Below are positions 13,152 through 15,227 of a DNA stretch of 15,227 bases, piece by piece; position 1 is the first letter of the stretch, and every line of letters starts with the position of its first letter. Source of the stretch: JBFHRB01 sp041591915 (lineage in GTDB: Bacteria > Actinomycetota > Nitriliruptoria > Nitriliruptorales > Nitriliruptoraceae). Under the pieces are notes generated by a model. The model had not been told where the DNA came from, searched no databases, and was given only the letters and a program-made list of their open reading frames with translations. Both the position numbers and the translations under genes were made by a program. The stretch spans positions 1 to 15,227 of the forward strand of contig JBFHRB010000050.1 in assembly GCA_041591915.1 (NCBI GenBank), given 5' to 3'.

Positions 13152-13634
13152 ATGAAGGTCTTCCGTCGCCAGCGTGACGAGGCTGGCTTCTCGCTGGTCG
13201 AGCTCCTCGTCTCGGTGATCATCCTCGGGATCCTGTCCACCATCGCCATCTCGACCTACATCGAGCAGCGCCAGAAGGCGCAACGAAGCGCCGCCATCGC
13301 GGGTCTGCGCAACGTGCTCGGTGTGGCGGAGCTGGTGCGGTCCGACCGCGCCGACGGCACGTACTCCGCCGATCCGGCCGACTACGAGGAGCCCGGCGCA
13401 TTCACCTATCTGCCCGGCAACGTCGAGGTCGACGAGCGCAACGAGGTGTCGATCGCGCCAGGCCCCGACGGGCGGACGCTGGGTGCCGTCACCTGGGGTG
13501 GCGAGAACTGCTACTTCCTGTTCATCGACGAGGGCGAACAGGTCCGCAAGCACGTGGAGTCCTTCGCGACGCTCACGACTCCATGCACGGGAGAAGAGGC
13601 GCTCGGCATCCCGAACTCCGGCTGGGACCTCTAG
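13152..13634 (+). CDS. Type IV prepilin (PilA-like major or minor pilin)
   Basis: This 160-residue precursor has a short basic leader ending in Gly12, prepilin peptidase cleavage before Phe13 (AGFSLVELL), the conserved Glu17 at mature position 5, and a hydrophobic helix to about residue 36 continuing as an amphipathic helix. The C-terminal domain contains two cysteines, Cys120 and Cys145, that could form the usual disulfide loop. After cleavage by PilD it would assemble into a pilus or pseudopilus. No pilB, pilC, pilD or other assembly genes are in the window, so it appears to stand alone here. ATG 13152 is preferred over the in-frame GTG at 13128 because it has a ribosome site and a normal leader length. 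Confidence 0.93.
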   Translation: MKVFRRQRDEAGFSLVELLVSVIILGILSTIAISTYIEQRQKAQRSAAIAGLRNVLGVAELVRSDRADGTYSADPADYEEPGAFTYLPGNVEVDERNEVSIAPGPDGRTLGAVTWGGENCYFLFIDEGEQVRKHVESFATLTTPCTGEEALGIPNSGWDL

Positions 13635-13674
13635 CCGAGGCGTCCCGCCCCCCAGGGTCCTTCTCGTCCAGCCC

Positions 13675-13733
13675 TTGACCTGACCGGCCCCGGTCGGCTG
13701 GTATGGCGCATCCATGCGGGAGGGAGACGCAGC
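13675..13733 (+). promoter_or_regulatory. Candidate promoter with operator-like inverted repeat upstream of acyl-CoA ligase
   Basis: TTGACC (13675-13680) is a good -35 box; a weak -10 (TGGTAT, 13699-13704) lies 18 nt on. Between them sits an inverted repeat GACCGG-CC-CCGGTC (13682-13695), placed where a bound repressor would block RNA polymerase. GGGAGGGAG (13718-13726) is the ribosome site, 7 nt before GTG 13734. Fatty-acid genes are often controlled by TetR-family repressors at such sites, but the regulator is not identified. Confidence 0.45.
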
Positions 13734-15227
13734 GTGTCGCAATTGGACAAGGACCGAGCACGCATCGAGGCCGCCGCGGTCGGTCGGACGGCGTGCCAAC
13801 AGTTCCAGGAGACGGCGGAGGCCAACGCGTCGCTGCCAGCGCTCAGCATCAAGGAGGGTGACGCCTGGCGGACGCTCACGTGGGCCGACTACCGCCAGCA
13901 GGTCATGGAGGTGGCCACCGGACTGATCGGGCTCGGTGTCGAGCACGGCGACTACATCGCGCTGCTCCTGAAGAACCGCCCCGAGCACGTGATCGCCGAC
14001 GTGGCAGCCCTGCACTCCGGCGGCGTCCCGTGCTCGCTGTACTACACGCTGCAGCCGGAGCAGCTCGCGTACATCCTCAGCAACTGCGGCGCGAAGGTGA
14101 TCGTGGTCGACGATGCCGAGTCGCACGCCCGCATCGAAGGGATCCGCGACCAGCTCCCCGCGCTCGAGCACGTCATCGTCGTCAACGATGCCGAGAAGCT
14201 CAGCGACGTGACCTCCTGGGAGGAGCTGAGGCGCCAGGGCCGCACGCAGCTCGCCGAGGACGGTGGGGGAGCCTTCGAGAACGCCTGGCGGGCCGTCAAC
14301 CCCGACGACCCGGTCACCCTGATCTACACCTCGGGGACGACCGGCCACCCCAAGGGCGTCGTGCTCACCCACCACAACCTGATGTGGCTGGCGGAGTCGC
14401 TCACCGACCTGGTCACGTTCGACGCCAACCCGCGCCTCATCTCGTACCTGCCGCTCGCGCACATCGCGGAGCGGGCGTTCTCGCACTACACGGCGGTCCG
14501 CTACGGGGCGCACGTCCACTTCTCGTCCGAGATCGAGGGGATGCTCGAGACGGTGCAGAAGGCCCGCCCCTACGCCTTCCTCGGCGTTCCGCGCGTGTGG
14601 GAGAAGGTCCAGGCGGCGCTGACCGCCGGGGTCCAGGCGGAGGAGGACGAGCGTCGGCGCAAGCTCGCACTCAAGGCGCTCGAGGTCGGTCAGGAGGTCG
14701 TTCGGATCAAGCAGCGCGGAGACGCCGTGCCGCTGAAGCTGAAGGCGCAGCACGCCCTGTTCGAGAAGCTCGTGTTCTCGAAGATCCGCGAGAAGATCGG
14801 GCTCGATCAGTGCCGGATCCCCGTGTCCGGCGCGGCTCCCATCTCCGAGGGGGCACTGACGTTCTTCGCGGGCATCGGCCTCGAGATCTGCGAGGCCTAC
14901 GGCATGACCGAGACGACGGCGGTCCTCAGCTTCAACCCGCCGGGCCAGCAGCGCATCGGGACGGTTGGCAAGGTGCTCCCGGGGATCGAGCTGCGCATCG
15001 CCGACGATGGCGAGGTCATCGCGCGGGGCCCGTCGATGACACCCGGTTACCTGAAGCGGCCGGAGGCGACCGCCGAGCTCCTCGACGAGGACGGGTGGCT
15101 GCACACCGGTGACCTCGGCAGCCTCTCCGACGACGGCTACCTCAAGATCATCGGGCGCAAGAAGGAGCTCATCATCACGGCGGGCGGCAAGAACATCTCG
15201 CCGAACAACATCGAGGAGCTGATCAAG
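13734..15227 (+). CDS. Long-chain fatty acid-CoA ligase (AMP-forming), 3' end missing
   Basis: The first 498 residues are in the window and the frame is open to the end. The enzyme activates fatty acids to acyl-CoA through an acyl-adenylate. Seen: the ATP-binding loop YTSGTTGHPKG (198-208), YLPLAHIAER (238-247), the adenylate-binding motif EAYGMTET (387-394), TGD (458-460), and the hinge and A8 region GRKKELIITAGGKNISP (474-490). YLPLAHIAER and the insertion rich in Lys and Glu (about 300-350) are typical of FadD15 and plant or eukaryotic long-chain ligases rather than short-chain ones. About 100 residues, including the catalytic Lys of the C-terminal domain, would lie beyond the window. GTG 13734 is chosen for its strong ribosome site. 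It is likely cytoplasmic and could feed lipid synthesis or beta-oxidation. Confidence 0.94.
   Translation, partial: MSQLDKDRARIEAAAVGRTACQQFQETAEANASLPALSIKEGDAWRTLTWADYRQQVMEVATGLIGLGVEHGDYIALLLKNRPEHVIADVAALHSGGVPCSLYYTLQPEQLAYILSNCGAKVIVVDDAESHARIEGIRDQLPALEHVIVVNDAEKLSDVTSWEELRRQGRTQLAEDGGGAFENAWRAVNPDDPVTLIYTSGTTGHPKGVVLTHHNLMWLAESLTDLVTFDANPRLISYLPLAHIAERAFSHYTAVRYGAHVHFSSEIEGMLETVQKARPYAFLGVPRVWEKVQAALTAGVQAEEDERRRKLALKALEVGQEVVRIKQRGDAVPLKLKAQHALFEKLVFSKIREKIGLDQCRIPVSGAAPISEGALTFFAGIGLEICEAYGMTETTAVLSFNPPGQQRIGTVGKVLPGIELRIADDGEVIARGPSMTPGYLKRPEATAELLDEDGWLHTGDLGSLSDDGYLKIIGRKKELIITAGGKNISPNNIEELIK

Noticed and set aside
13624..13645. Hairpin around the pilin stop codon as a terminator
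   Set aside because: The stem CCTC/GAGG is only 4 bp and the outer pairing is interrupted, with no T-run. Too weak to call.
12285..15104. Minus-strand open frame of about 939 codons across the SGNH, pilin and acyl-CoA ligase genes
   Set aside because: It runs antisense through three clear genes and their promoters with no domain or ribosome site of its own. It is the same GC-rich artefact.
13880..15112. Alternative plus-strand frame of 410 codons inside the acyl-CoA ligase region
   Set aside because: It is Arg/Ala/Gly-rich with no motif, while the frame from 13734 shows all AMP-ligase motifs in order.
1..15227. CRISPR array, mobile element or tRNA/rRNA gene
   Set aside because: No regularly spaced repeats, terminal inverted repeats with transposase, or cloverleaf-like sequence were noticed on either strand by eye.

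Overview
The window is strongly GC-rich, has short intergenic gaps, uses many GTG starts and has two start sites that look leaderless. Together with an actinobacterial OctT-like acyltransferase and a caa3-type oxidase carrying a fused cytochrome c, this suggests a deep-branching actinobacterium (for example Nitriliruptoria, Euzebya or a related lineage). The phylum is a fairly safe inference; the class is a guess. No rRNA, tRNA, CRISPR array or transposase was seen.

Layout. Positions 2-544 hold the 3' end of a LivF-type ABC ATPase. Two poorly known membrane proteins follow. One (549-1715) has a proline-rich N-terminal region and a histone H1-like lysine tail. The other (1724-2317) has a three-helix N-terminus resembling the copper-binding domain of ethylene receptors, followed by a histidine-kinase dimerization helix whose phospho-acceptor His is Asn. 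Next is an ABC-2 exporter pair (2360-4089). After a 320-bp gap rich in inverted repeats comes a plus-strand respiratory cluster: coxB with fused cytochrome c, coxA, coxC, a subunit IV gene, ctaG, and a membrane-anchored cupredoxin (4410-9972). A perfect hairpin separates it from a convergent minus-strand set, ctaB, ctaA and a small two-helix membrane protein gene (10015-12184). The last part, on the plus strand, holds an SGNH hydrolase resembling diglucosylglycerate octanoyltransferase, a type IV prepilin, and a long-chain acyl-CoA ligase that runs off the window.

How the genes work together. The core is a nearly complete kit for one A1-type heme-copper oxidase of the caa3 class: four structural subunits, a copper-site assembly factor (CtaG), a cupredoxin likely to carry electrons or copper, and the two enzymes that turn protoheme into heme O and then heme A. 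The ABC-2 exporter beside these genes recalls a neighbourhood in other actinobacteria where such exporters sit next to ctaA/ctaB. The ethylene-receptor-like protein retains a Cys-x3-His pair known to bind Cu(I) in plant and cyanobacterial receptors. Its place just upstream of a copper oxidase cluster suggests sensing of copper, a small gas or redox state; this is inference. The right end (acyltransferase, pilin, acyl-CoA ligase) appears functionally separate.
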